Source: Elusimicrobia bacterium GWA2_61_42 (lineage in GTDB: Bacteria > Elusimicrobiota > Elusimicrobia > Elusimicrobiales > UBA9959). From it: a stretch of DNA of 64,000 nucleotides. The notes under the pieces were generated by a model. The model saw only the letters and a list, made by a program, of their open reading frames with translations. It was not told where the DNA came from and made no database searches. Location: assembly GCA_001799615.1 (NCBI GenBank), contig MGTU01000007.1, forward strand, positions 56,736 to 120,735. The letters run 5' to 3'. This document shows, in pieces, positions 9,074-17,724 of the stretch; positions within the stretch are counted from its first letter, which is position 1; each line of letters begins with the position of its first letter. Position numbers and translations under genes: made by a program.

Positions 9074-10270
9074 ATGGCTCATAAAAAAATAGAACTGATC
9101 ATCAAGAGCGAGGGGAAATCCGACGTGGTGATACGCCTGGCCAAGGTCCAGGACATGCGCCGCATCCAGATGCTCTACGCCGAGGTGTACGGCGGCAGCT
9201 ACTCCATCCCGATAGTGACGGATAAAGAGAAGATGCGCCGCGCCATAGAGGATAACGAGTATTACTGGCTGGTAGCCGAGTGCCAGGGCCGCGTCGTGGG
9301 CAGCCTGGTCTACGCGCTGGACCTGCACTACCGTAATTCCAAGGCCTTCGGCGCCGTGGTCAGCCAGGAGTTCCGCAAGCTCAACCTGGCCTACACCATG
9401 ATGAAGCTGGTCCTGGACGACATCACGCACAACAAGGGCCTGGTGGACCTGGTCTACGCCACCACCCGCACCGCCAATTACGCCCCGCAGAAACTCACCG
9501 AGAGCCTCGGCTTCATCAAGCTCGGGATCTTTCCCAACTCCAACCGCCTGCAGGACAACGAGACCCACTGCCTGACCGGCTATTTTACCGAGGGCGCGCT
9601 GCAGCGCCGGCGGGCCCGCCCCCGCCTGATCCCGGAAGTGGTGCCGTTCTTCGACATCGTGCGCAAGCAGATCAATTTCGACAAGGCGCAGGTGAAGGAC
9701 GTTAAAGGCGAGTACACCGAGCACAAGCAGAAGATCCCGCTGCTCCACTTCGAGGCGATCACCGCCCCGGAATTCGTGAAGAACCGCTGGCGCAAGACGA
9801 AGAGCTCCGGTTTCTTCGCGCATATCTTCATGCCTTTCCACGAGCCCAACCTGATCCTGATCACCCCGGACCAGGGCACGGAGGTGTACCTGACCATCAA
9901 CCAGAAGGACAAGTACAGCGTGGTGGTGGGAGGCATGACCACCGAAAAAAGTTTCGCCGTGGTGCTGGAGAGCCTGGCCCAGAAGGTCAGCCAGATGGAC
10001 ATGGCTTACGTCGAGGTTATAATCGACGCCTATTCGCCGGCCATACAGCGCGACGCGCTGGACGCCCGGTTCATCCCCAGCGCCTATTTCCCGTGCGCCA
10101 AGCGCATGGGCGGCAAGCGCTACGACTGCATAGTCTTCTCCCGGACCTTCGACATCCTGGACTTCCGCAACGTCAAGATTATCTCTCTCTACAAGAATTT
10201 CCTGCGGGAATACCTGAAGCTCTGGCGGGAAAATTATATCGAACTGGTTTTTAAAACGGAACCGAAATAG
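9074..10270 (+). CDS. GNAT-type acyltransferase-like protein, two-domain, first gene of a LuxE/LuxC cassette
   Basis: 398 residues. The N-terminal half has a GNAT-like acetyl-CoA-binding fold: VVGSLVYALDLHYRNS, then a motif-A-like segment FGAVVSQEFRKLNLAYTMM, then a C-terminal strand ATTRTANYAPQKLTESLGF. The second half (about 170-398) is probably a degenerate or second acyltransferase-like domain and has no motif I can name. I chose the ATG at 9074 because the preceding in-frame codons read through an AT-rich promoter-like stretch. The LuxE-like gene follows 73 nt later. Its partners activate and reduce acyl groups, so an acyl or amino-acyl acceptor is a reasonable guess for the substrate. 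Confidence 0.7.
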   Translation: MAHKKIELIIKSEGKSDVVIRLAKVQDMRRIQMLYAEVYGGSYSIPIVTDKEKMRRAIEDNEYYWLVAECQGRVVGSLVYALDLHYRNSKAFGAVVSQEFRKLNLAYTMMKLVLDDITHNKGLVDLVYATTRTANYAPQKLTESLGFIKLGIFPNSNRLQDNETHCLTGYFTEGALQRRRARPRLIPEVVPFFDIVRKQINFDKAQVKDVKGEYTEHKQKIPLLHFEAITAPEFVKNRWRKTKSSGFFAHIFMPFHEPNLILITPDQGTEVYLTINQKDKYSVVVGGMTTEKSFAVVLESLAQKVSQMDMAYVEVIIDAYSPAIQRDALDARFIPSAYFPCAKRMGGKRYDCIVFSRTFDILDFRNVKIISLYKNFLREYLKLWRENYIELVFKTEPK

Positions 10271-10303
10271 GGGCCCGGCCCGCGTAAAGCGGGGCCGGAG
10301 CAT

Positions 10304-10336
10304 ATGATCCTCATCGGCGCCGGTATCAAGGAGTAA
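10304..10336 (+). other. Possible 10-codon leader ORF (MILIGAGIKE) before luxE-like gene
   Basis: An ATG with GGAG 3 nt upstream opens a 10-codon frame. Its last codons AAG-GAG-TAA form the Shine-Dalgarno of the next gene, and the stop is 7 nt before that gene's ATG. A GC-rich hairpin (CGGCCCGC/GCGGGGCCG) lies just before it. Translational coupling is possible; chance is not excluded. Confidence 0.25.
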
Positions 10337-10343
10337 AGCAGCC

Positions 10344-11513
10344 ATGGCAGACCTTTCAGTTGAAGACCGCCTTCCGCCTTTTTACAAGCCGCTTAAAAGC
10401 CGCGCCGCCCTCGACGCCCTGTTCGAGACGCCGGCTTTCGACTATTCGCCCGAAACCTCCAAAGCTTTCTGCGCCGCCATGCGCGCGGCGCTGGAGTTCC
10501 AGGGCAAACGCGCCCCGGTGCTGAAGGCGCTGTATAAGGCCGAAAAGTTCGACCCCGCTTCCGTGAAGACCGAGCGGGATATCGAGAAAATACCCTTCAT
10601 TTTCGTCGCCGCGCTGAAAGAGCGCGACCTGACCACTTTGCCGTATTCGAAAATAGTCCTGGAACTGAAATCCAGCGGTACCTCCGGGCAGCGCAGCCGC
10701 ATGCAGCTGGACCGCGGGTCGCTGATGCGCGTGAGGCGCATGGCCTGGCAGGTGTTCGAGGGCCTGGGGCTGACGGACCTCGGGCGCGCGCACGATTATA
10801 TCTGCTTTACCTACGATCCCGAAGTGGCCAAGGACCTCGGCACGGCCTGGACCGACAAGCTGCTCAGCGGCTTTACGAAGAAGGGGGAGATCTTTTACAC
10901 CTTCCGCTGGAGCAAGGCCAAGAACGACTTTTATTTCGACATAGACGGCGCGGTTTCCGCCATGAAGAAATTTGAGGCCGCGGGCGGCCTGGTGCGGCTG
11001 GTGGGCTTTCCCGCTTTCGCGCTGAAGCTTACCGAGGAGTTCAAGAAGCGTTTCGGCCGCTACCCCAGGCTCAATCCCGGCTCCAGCGTGGTCACCGGCG
11101 GCGGCTGGAAGACCCTGGCCGACGAGGCCATGGACAAGAAAATTTACCGCAAGATCCTGGCCGATAACCTGGGCGTCCCGGCGGAGAACGTCCGGGACCT
11201 GTTCGGCATGGTAGAGCACGGCGTGCCGTACGTGGACTGCCGGCTGGGCAATTTTCACGTGCCCAATTACGGCCGCGTGCTGGCGCGCCACCCCGGCACC
11301 CTCGAGCCCCTCGGGTACAATAAGACAGGCCTGCTGCAGTTCCTCACCCCGTACCTGACCAGCTACCCCTCGCTTTCCGTGCTCTCTTCCGATTTCGGCC
11401 TGCTCAGGCCCCGCTGTTCCTGCGGCCTGCCGGGCCCCGTGCTGGAGCTGAAGGGCCGCGCCGGCGTGACGAAACTGAAAGGCTGCGCGATAAGCGCGGC
11501 AACGATGCTATGA
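10344..11513 (+). CDS. LuxE-like acyl-protein synthetase
   Basis: 389 residues, close to the length of LuxE of luminous bacteria. The AMP-binding loop appears as SSGTSGQRSRM (residues 110-120). The C-terminal end GCAISAATML places a cysteine at 381, 8 residues from the end. LuxE receives the acyl group on a cysteine near its C-terminus, so C381 is the candidate. In the lux system LuxE activates a fatty acid with ATP and passes it to LuxC. Its stop codon overlaps the start of the LuxC-containing gene (ATGA at 11510-11513), so the products are probably made in equal amounts. No luciferase is present, so the aldehyde or alcohol product must serve something else. Confidence 0.85.
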   Translation: MADLSVEDRLPPFYKPLKSRAALDALFETPAFDYSPETSKAFCAAMRAALEFQGKRAPVLKALYKAEKFDPASVKTERDIEKIPFIFVAALKERDLTTLPYSKIVLELKSSGTSGQRSRMQLDRGSLMRVRRMAWQVFEGLGLTDLGRAHDYICFTYDPEVAKDLGTAWTDKLLSGFTKKGEIFYTFRWSKAKNDFYFDIDGAVSAMKKFEAAGGLVRLVGFPAFALKLTEEFKKRFGRYPRLNPGSSVVTGGGWKTLADEAMDKKIYRKILADNLGVPAENVRDLFGMVEHGVPYVDCRLGNFHVPNYGRVLARHPGTLEPLGYNKTGLLQFLTPYLTSYPSLSVLSSDFGLLRPRCSCGLPGPVLELKGRAGVTKLKGCAISAATML

Positions 11514-14152
11514 AAATCACCAACACTTATTTATTCGGCAAAACCCTGAACAAAACGGCCTGGACCCCCGCCGAACTGGAAGAGATCGGCCTGCAGGCGC
11601 AGGCCGCCCGGGAGCTTATGCGGGGCGCCTCGCGCGAATACATAACGGCAACGCTGGCCAAGGCCGGAAAAATGTTCGAGAAAGGCGGCAAGTACCGGAA
11701 GGCGGCGCTGGCCCACCTTAAAGAGCACATCACCTTTTCCGCGCCGGTAATAGACAAAAGCCTGGACGTGATCCCCGAACTGCTCAATAAGCAGGCCATG
11801 CACAAGCGCCTGACCATGGAGCTGTTCCTGCCCTACGCGCTGGAGGCTCCCGTGGAGCGCCGCGGCTATGAAGGCCTGGTGCGCGCGCTGCCCAAGGGCG
11901 TGGTGCTGCACGTGGGCGCCGGCAACGTTTTCCTGGGCATACTGGATTCGCTGGTGATAGGCTTCCTGACCAAGAACGTGAATATCGTGAAGCTGTCCTC
12001 CTCCGGCTCCAACTTTATAAATATTTTCATGGACGCGCTGAAGGAAGTCGACGAAAAAGGCATACTCGCCAAGTCCGCCGCCATCGTCAGCTGGAAGGGC
12101 GGCAGCCAGGGCCTGGAAGAGGCCGCGCTCAGGAACGTGAACGCGGTTTTCGTCTGGGGCGGCTATGAGGCCGTGCAGAGCTACCGCAAGATAGCGCCGA
12201 TAGACGTGCGCGTGGAGGGCTTCGGCCCCAAGACCAGCGTGGGCGTGGTGTTCGAAAGCTGCGTAGAGAACGAAGGCATGGACGCCGTGGCGCTGCGCGC
12301 GGCCACCGACGCCTCGCTGTGGGACCAGGCCGCCTGTTCTTCCCTTCATACTCTTTATTTTATAGCCCCGGCCAAAAAGCATAAGGCCCTGGCCGCCGGT
12401 TTCCTCAAGGCGTCCAAAAAACATTTCGCGCATTTCGCCAAAGAGCTGCCCCCGGGGAAATTGTCGCCGGACGAGCAGGTGGAGATAAACAGGGCGCGCC
12501 AGCTGGCGCGGGTAGACTCCGCCCTGGGCAAGGCTTCTTACGAGAGTTCAGCCCCGAAAACGGACTGGACCGTGATCTACGAGAAGGACCCGGCTTACCG
12601 CGTATCCCCGCTGAACCGGGTTCTCTACGTGAAGACGGTGGAAAGCCTGGAAGAAGTGCGCGAGCGCCTGATGCCGCTGCGCGGCTATATACAGACCGTG
12701 GGCGTGGGCGGTTCCATAGAGCGCAAGAAAGTGCTGGAGACGCTGGCCCCCGCCGGTATCGCCCGCGTGGTCAAGCTGGGTAAAATGCTGGAGGAAGCCA
12801 ACGGCTCGCCTCACGACGGGATCTTCCCCATGATGTCTCTGGTGAACTGGGTGCCCATAGAGGAGAAGCCCTCCCAGCTGGACCGCCTGAGCGAACTGGT
12901 CGACCACGCGCGGACCCGCAGCCCCTTCTACGGGCGGCACTTCAAGGGCGTGCCGCGGATAACGAGCCTGGAAGATTTCGCCAAGGTGCCTTTCCTGGAG
13001 AAGCACCACGTGCTCGAGAACACCCCGCCCGACAGCGCGGACCTGCTGACCTCCAAGGTGCAGCGCGGCATCTATTTCGCCAGCGGCGGTTCCACGGGCC
13101 AGCCGAAATACGTTTTTTACGATCAGCACGAGTACGACCACACCTGCCGGATGCTGGCCTTCACTTACGAAGCCGCCGGCCTCGACGAAACGGACACTAT
13201 CGCCAACCTCTTCATAGCCGGCAACCTCTGGTCCAGCTGGCTGTCCGTAGAGAAGGCCATCGCCTATACCAAGGCCATTTCGGTGCCGGTAGGCAGCAAC
13301 CTGCCGCTGGAGAACATAGCGGGCTACCTGCAGGACTTCCGGGTCACGGCGGTGATAGGGCTGCCGTCCTTCCTGGTGAAGCTGGCGGAATACGTCAAGG
13401 ACCACAAGGCGACCTGCAGGCTGAACATAAAAAAGATCTTCTACGGCGGCGAGTACGTCGGCGATGAGATGGTGAAGTTCTTCAAGTCCGTGTTCCCCGG
13501 CGTGGACGTGCGCTCCGGCGGCTACGCCACTTCGGACGCCGGCGTGGTCGGCTTCCAGTGCCGGCACTGCGTGAAAGGGCAGCACCACCTGTTCGCTTAC
13601 AGCCAGTTCATAGAGTTCGTGGACCAGGACACCATGGCGCCCGTGAAGCGGGGCGAGATCGGCGAGCTGGTGGTGACCGGGCTTTCTAAGAAACACATGC
13701 CTATTATCCGCTACCGGGTGGGCGACCTGGGGCGCTGGCTGGACAAGCCCTGCGGCTGCGGCAGGAAGGAGCCGCTGTTCGAGATCCTGGGCCGCTGCGA
13801 CGACCGCATCCACGTGGGCGGGGCGCATTTGTTCGTGAACGACATCCAGAACGCGCTGGGCCGCGTGCCGGACCTGAGTTTTAATTTCCAGGTGGTCATA
13901 GGGAAGAAGGGGCACAAAGATACCCTGGCCCTCCGCGTGGAGGTCAAGGACGCGGCGGCGCTGGCGCGGGCGGGGGAACTGGGCGACCTGCTGTGGCGCG
14001 AGATAGAGAAGCACTGCGAGGACCTGCACGAGAGCGTGCGCCTGAAGTGGCTGGACAAGCCGCTTATCGAAGTGCTGAAGCCCAACTCCATAGAGCGCAT
14101 CCAGCGCACCGGCAAGATCCGCAAGGTCATCGACAAAAGAATAGCGGCCTAG
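11510..14152 (+). CDS. Fusion of LuxC-like acyl-CoA reductase and PaaK-like adenylate-forming ligase
   Basis: 880 residues. Residues 1 to about 430 are a LuxC-type acyl-CoA reductase: nucleotide-binding HVGAGNV (134-140) and the catalytic cysteine C276 in WDQAACSSLHTLYF. Residues about 455-880 are a phenylacetate-CoA-ligase/CapK-type AMP-forming domain: SGGSTGQPK (525-533), a CRHC/CGCG cysteine pair region, and a C-terminal RIQRTGKIRK with the usual catalytic lysine. LuxC reduces activated acyl groups to aldehyde with NADPH. A covalent fusion with a second activating domain beside a separate LuxE is unusual. It overlaps the luxE-like stop by 4 nt. I infer a soluble or peripheral complex that activates and reduces two related acyl or aryl substrates. 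Confidence 0.87.
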   Translation: MKITNTYLFGKTLNKTAWTPAELEEIGLQAQAARELMRGASREYITATLAKAGKMFEKGGKYRKAALAHLKEHITFSAPVIDKSLDVIPELLNKQAMHKRLTMELFLPYALEAPVERRGYEGLVRALPKGVVLHVGAGNVFLGILDSLVIGFLTKNVNIVKLSSSGSNFINIFMDALKEVDEKGILAKSAAIVSWKGGSQGLEEAALRNVNAVFVWGGYEAVQSYRKIAPIDVRVEGFGPKTSVGVVFESCVENEGMDAVALRAATDASLWDQAACSSLHTLYFIAPAKKHKALAAGFLKASKKHFAHFAKELPPGKLSPDEQVEINRARQLARVDSALGKASYESSAPKTDWTVIYEKDPAYRVSPLNRVLYVKTVESLEEVRERLMPLRGYIQTVGVGGSIERKKVLETLAPAGIARVVKLGKMLEEANGSPHDGIFPMMSLVNWVPIEEKPSQLDRLSELVDHARTRSPFYGRHFKGVPRITSLEDFAKVPFLEKHHVLENTPPDSADLLTSKVQRGIYFASGGSTGQPKYVFYDQHEYDHTCRMLAFTYEAAGLDETDTIANLFIAGNLWSSWLSVEKAIAYTKAISVPVGSNLPLENIAGYLQDFRVTAVIGLPSFLVKLAEYVKDHKATCRLNIKKIFYGGEYVGDEMVKFFKSVFPGVDVRSGGYATSDAGVVGFQCRHCVKGQHHLFAYSQFIEFVDQDTMAPVKRGEIGELVVTGLSKKHMPIIRYRVGDLGRWLDKPCGCGRKEPLFEILGRCDDRIHVGGAHLFVNDIQNALGRVPDLSFNFQVVIGKKGHKDTLALRVEVKDAAALARAGELGDLLWREIEKHCEDLHESVRLKWLDKPLIEVLKPNSIERIQRTGKIRKVIDKRIAA

Positions 14153-14177
14153 CGAAGTTTGCCGCCGCGGTCGCGGC

Positions 14178-14206
14178 TTGACCGGCTTTGGAGATTAGTG
14201 TTTAAT
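14178..14206 (+). promoter_or_regulatory. Predicted leaderless promoter for the receiver gene at 14213
   Basis: TTGACC (14178-14183), 17-nt spacer, TTTAAT (14201-14206), then 6 nt to the ATG. There is no convincing Shine-Dalgarno sequence. Both boxes match 5 of 6. Confidence 0.5.
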
Positions 14207-14212
14207 CAGGCT

Positions 14213-14581
14213 ATGGGGAAAAAAATACTTATCGTGGATGACGAGCCGGAGATCCCGGCCGCGCTGAGGCTTGTTTTTGAGGCGCTTGGCTACCGGGTGG
14301 AAGTCTGTTCCAGCGGCCTTGAGGTTATGGAGACCTTGCGCTCTTTCAAACCCGACCTGATGGTGATGGACGTAATGCTGCCGGGCATAGACGGCTACTC
14401 ACTGGCGGCAAAAATTTCAGATGACGCGGAATTCAGCGGCCTGCCGCTGATCGTGATGTCGTCCCTCGAGGCCTCGAAATGCATGTTCGAGCGCTTCCCC
14501 CAGGTGATCTCTTACTTCGCCAAGCCCTTCAGCCCGGGCGACCTCGCGGAGGCCGTGAAGGCCGCTTTCGCTAAAAAATAA
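14213..14581 (+). CDS. Stand-alone response-regulator receiver domain
   Basis: 122 residues, a receiver domain and nothing else. The acidic pair D9/D10, the phospho-acceptor D53 in LMVMDVMLP, the switch serine in LIVMSS and the lysine in FAKPF are all present, so it should be phosphorylated on D53. It has no output domain and no histidine kinase nearby. I used the ATG at 14213; an upstream TTG frame would add 18 residues with no receiver similarity. It is probably a relay protein (CheY/Spo0F style) for a kinase encoded elsewhere. Confidence 0.88.
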   Translation: MGKKILIVDDEPEIPAALRLVFEALGYRVEVCSSGLEVMETLRSFKPDLMVMDVMLPGIDGYSLAAKISDDAEFSGLPLIVMSSLEASKCMFERFPQVISYFAKPFSPGDLAEAVKAAFAKK

Positions 14582-14656
14582 AACCCTTCCCTTCTTTCGA
14601 ACGGAACTGCGCCCGGGGCGCCTCTCCGGCGCCCCCGGAGCTCTCGCTGTTTTTAG

Positions 14657-15943
14657 TTATTCGGCCTGGGCGGCCGATTGCCCGGCGAGGTAGCCGGTGG
14701 AAAAAGCTTCCTGCAGGTTGTAGCCGCCGGTAATGCCGTCCAGGTCCAGCACTTCTCCGCAAAAATAAAGCCCGGGCACGATACGCGACTCCAGTGTCTG
14801 CGGGTTCACCTGCGCCAGGTCCACGCCGCCGCGCGTGACCGTGGCTTCCTTGAGGGGGCGCGGCCTGGTCAGATGTATCCTGAAATCGGACAGCAGCCGC
14901 GCTATAGTTTTGCGTTCGGCCGCGTTGATGGAAGCGCACTGCCTGGCGCGGTCTATGCCGCTGCGGCGCTCGAATACGGCGGCGAGCGAGCCCGGCAGCG
15001 CCGCTTTGACGTAACTGGCGAACATCTTGGCGCCGTTGGCCGCGAAATAGTCCTGTACGGCCGCGGTCAGGCCGTCGGCCGTCAACCCGGGCTTCAGGTT
15101 TAAAGAAAGTTCCACCGTGTTGCCCGGCTCGGCGAGCGCGTCCACCGCTATGCCGCTCATGACCAGCAGCTTCGGGCCGGACACCCCGAAATGCGTGAAG
15201 AGCAGTTCGCCTTTTTCCGCCGTCGCTTTCCTGCCGTTGACCAGGATGGTAAGCGTAATATCCTGCAGCGTAAGGCCCTGCAGGTCCTTGATGAACGGTT
15301 CGTCCGATTCCAGGGCGGTAAGCCCGGGCCGCAGCGGGGTGACGTTATGCCCGCACTGTTTCGCCAGGGCATAGCCGTCGCCCGTGGACCCCGTGCCCGG
15401 GTAGGACATGCCGCCCGTGGCGATAATTATTTTTTTAGAGCGCAGCACGCGCCCGTCCAGGAGTTTGACGCCTTCGAGCTGCGCGCCTTCGCGCCGCAGC
15501 AGGGCGGCGGCCTGCGCGCCGAACACCGTGTCCGCCTTGCCGCGGCTCAGGTAGCAATGCAGGGCGTCCAGCACGCTTTGCGCTTTGTCGTCGGCGGGGA
15601 AGATCTTGCCGTCCGGGTCCGTGCGGGTGGGCACGCCGAAAGATTTTAAAAAGCCGGTCAGGTTTTCAGCGGAGAACACGGTCAGCGCCCGGTACAGGAA
15701 TTTCCCGTTCCTGCCGAAAGCCGCGATAAAACCCTTCAGGCCGGCGCTGTTGGTGACGTTGCACCTGCCGCCGCCGGTGAGCAGCAGCTTCAGGCCCAGG
15801 CGCTGGTTCTTTTCAAGCAGAATGACGCGCGCGCCCAGTTCCGCGGCGCGGCCGGCCGCCATAAGCCCGGCGGGCCCGCCGCCGATCACGACGACGTCGG
15901 CGGCGTCGTGCCCGGGACGGGAGATATTTGTTCTTGTTTCCAT
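14657..15943 (-). CDS. HI0933/YhiN-family FAD-dependent oxidoreductase
   Basis: 428 residues. An N-terminal dinucleotide fold VVVIGGGPAGLMAAGRAAE is followed by the family signature GGGRCNVTN near residue 57, DPDGKIFPADDKAQSVLDAL, and the C-terminal GLYFCGEVLDLDGITGGYNL, all typical of HI0933-like flavoproteins. The physiological substrate of most members is not established, so I name no reaction. Length is normal. It ends convergently with the receiver gene and is divergent from nothing close; the receiver gene at 16373 lies upstream on the same strand, 52 nt away, so they may share a transcript. Confidence 0.9.
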   Translation of the reverse strand: METRTNISRPGHDAADVVVIGGGPAGLMAAGRAAELGARVILLEKNQRLGLKLLLTGGGRCNVTNSAGLKGFIAAFGRNGKFLYRALTVFSAENLTGFLKSFGVPTRTDPDGKIFPADDKAQSVLDALHCYLSRGKADTVFGAQAAALLRREGAQLEGVKLLDGRVLRSKKIIIATGGMSYPGTGSTGDGYALAKQCGHNVTPLRPGLTALESDEPFIKDLQGLTLQDITLTILVNGRKATAEKGELLFTHFGVSGPKLLVMSGIAVDALAEPGNTVELSLNLKPGLTADGLTAAVQDYFAANGAKMFASYVKAALPGSLAAVFERRSGIDRARQCASINAAERKTIARLLSDFRIHLTRPRPLKEATVTRGGVDLAQVNPQTLESRIVPGLYFCGEVLDLDGITGGYNLQEAFSTGYLAGQSAAQAE

Positions 15944-15995
15944 TTAAGGGGCCGGCGCTGTCCGCTAAAAGCGGCGGGTTAAAACTGTGCCGGGA

Positions 15996-16373
15996 TCAGC
16001 CGGCGGTTAGCCGCGCCGCGGCTTCCAGGATCTGTTCGGTTTTGGCGGTTTTGCTGAGTATGATCACGGAAGGCCCTTCCGTGATCTTTTCCGCGATAGC
16101 GGCGTAGTCCATGGAAGAGTAGATCAGGAAGGGCACCTGGAAGGAGCCCGACATCATCTGGAGGCGCTCGTAGACGGCAAACCCGCCGCCGGCCGGCATC
16201 ATGATGTCGAGGACGATCAGGTCAGGCTTTATCTGCTTGGCCATCATCATCCCCTGCATGGCGTCCAGCGCGGCGAACACCTGGTAGCCGGCCCGCTCGA
16301 AGATCAGCTTGAGGATGGAGTGGACGGTCTTGTCGTCATCCACGATCAGCAGTTTCTTTTTCGCGCCGTTCAT
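15996..16373 (-). CDS. Stand-alone response-regulator receiver domain
   Basis: 125 residues. Acidic residues D12-D14, phospho-acceptor D56 in LIVLDIMMP, and a switch serine (FLIYSS) are visible. The conserved lysine is in VIILSKTAKT, where the usual KP is KT. No output domain follows. The ATG at 16373 has no Shine-Dalgarno sequence; a TATTAT hexamer lies 8 nt ahead, so the message may be leaderless. A TTG six codons earlier is in frame and less likely. Confidence 0.85.
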   Translation of the reverse strand: MNGAKKKLLIVDDDKTVHSILKLIFERAGYQVFAALDAMQGMMMAKQIKPDLIVLDIMMPAGGGFAVYERLQMMSGSFQVPFLIYSSMDYAAIAEKITEGPSVIILSKTAKTEQILEAAARLTAG

Positions 16374-16424
16374 TGTTTGAAATAATATCAAATTTTCGCC
16401 GCGCCCGCCTGAAAACGGGCCGTG

Positions 16425-16453
16425 AAAAAGCCGGGGAGAGCCCCGGCTTTTTT
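16425..16453 (-). terminator. Intrinsic terminator after the DUF4105 gene
   Basis: GCCGGGG (16430-16436), loop AGAG, CCCCGGC (16441-16447), with T/A tracts on both sides. On the minus strand it follows the gene ending at 16469. Confidence 0.85.
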
Positions 16454-16468
16454 ACCGCGCGGCGCCGC

Positions 16469-17584
16469 TCAGGGCAGGCGCGTGTGAAGGGTGTCGGCGT
16501 TGATGTCGGTGAACTCCGCGCCCAGCAGGCCCTGCTTCTGCAGGTCCTTTATCACCATCAGCGGCATGGTAGCGCGCACGTTATAGACCATGTAGGGGAT
16601 GGTCCACATCTTTGTCCGGCGCTCCTTGGGCAGGACGCGGTTGAGCAGGATAAGCAGGTTGTTGGTGCAGTTGTTGGTTATGGTGTTGTAGAACTCGCCT
16701 TCGCGGTCCACGGCGGCCTGCTGCATGGATTCGCGCAGCAGCGCGGCCTTTTCCTCATGGGAGAGCAGCACCGGGTAGGGCACCAGGTGGCCCTTCTCAT
16801 GGTAGATGGTGCGGGCGGCGTATTCCTCCCAGGTGGAGAGGGCCCAGATTATGCCGAAGCTGTTGCGCAGGCCGGTCAAGGGGGAGAAACTCTGTCCTAC
16901 GCGGGTGCGGCCTTCGATGCTCAGCGCCAGGGCCATAGGTTCTTTGCCCTGCGCGTCCGTCAGCCCGCCCTTTTCGAACGTGAACACGAAGAAGGAGTGC
17001 GCGGCCACGACCTCGGGTTTGAACGGCTTCTTGATGAGATAGACGTTCTTGATCAGCCCGGGCTTTATGGTCATCGTGGTCCAATCGTAGGCGTCGGCCG
17101 GGGGGACTTCGGCCTGCGCCGTGCGCACGTTGCCCATCACCAGTTCGGCGCCTTTGTTCTCTATGATGACGGCCTGGCGGCGGCGGGGCTGGTACGGAGG
17201 CGGCACTATCTCGCCGGCCTGGGGCGTATATTCGGAGATCGAAATTACTTTGAGGACCGAGAGGTCGTCGGCCTGCTTAGCCTGGGCTTCCACGACGACG
17301 GTTTTGCCGTTGAACTCCCTGGCTTTGCGGCCGGAGAGGTCCAGGTTGAAGAGGCGGCCTTCGGCCGTGTTCAGGTGGACGCCCTCTTCGGTCACGGAGA
17401 GCACGCCTTTCAGGGCATAGGTCACGCCCCAGCTTTTGTCGGAGGGCAGCTCGAGGCCGGGCAGGGCCGTCTGGCGTATCTGCACCGGGGTCAAAGCCCC
17501 GAGGTCCGCGAAATCCGCGGAAGTTTGGGCTGACGCCGCTACGGGGAGGGCTATAAGGGCTGAAGAAAGGAGTTTGAATAACAT
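16469..17584 (-). CDS. Exported DUF4105-type protein (Lnb N-terminal-like)
   Basis: 371 residues with a signal peptide (MLFKLLSSALIALPVAASAQ). The C-terminal 190 residues carry the DUF4105 pattern: SFFVFTFEKGG, LALSIEGRTRVGQSFS, and the signature GEFYNTITNNCTNNLL. DUF4105 is the periplasmic domain of the lipoprotein N-acyltransferase Lnb, in which a cysteine is thought to be catalytic; the NNCTNN cysteine is the equivalent here. The transmembrane half of Lnb is absent, so this could be a soluble relative with another role. Residues 45-150 look like a separate beta-rich domain. No Shine-Dalgarno is seen, and TAAACT lies 6 nt before the ATG, so it may be leaderless. Confidence 0.72.
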   Translation of the reverse strand: MLFKLLSSALIALPVAASAQTSADFADLGALTPVQIRQTALPGLELPSDKSWGVTYALKGVLSVTEEGVHLNTAEGRLFNLDLSGRKAREFNGKTVVVEAQAKQADDLSVLKVISISEYTPQAGEIVPPPYQPRRRQAVIIENKGAELVMGNVRTAQAEVPPADAYDWTTMTIKPGLIKNVYLIKKPFKPEVVAAHSFFVFTFEKGGLTDAQGKEPMALALSIEGRTRVGQSFSPLTGLRNSFGIIWALSTWEEYAARTIYHEKGHLVPYPVLLSHEEKAALLRESMQQAAVDREGEFYNTITNNCTNNLLILLNRVLPKERRTKMWTIPYMVYNVRATMPLMVIKDLQKQGLLGAEFTDINADTLHTRLP

Positions 17585-17724
17585 GTATATAGTTTACCCG
17601 TAAAGGGCCGGTCCTTTAAGGTGCCAAAGGCCCCTTATCCGGGGGCAATGTTCCTATGCCAAAGTAGGCCCTTAGGGAACGAAATTAATATAATCTATTC
17701 AGAGAGTCAGACCGGAGGATAAAT

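Noticed and set aside
10344..14152. Bioluminescence lux operon
   Set aside because: There is no luxA/luxB or luxD, and the LuxC is fused to a ligase. Only the fatty-acid reductase-like part is present.
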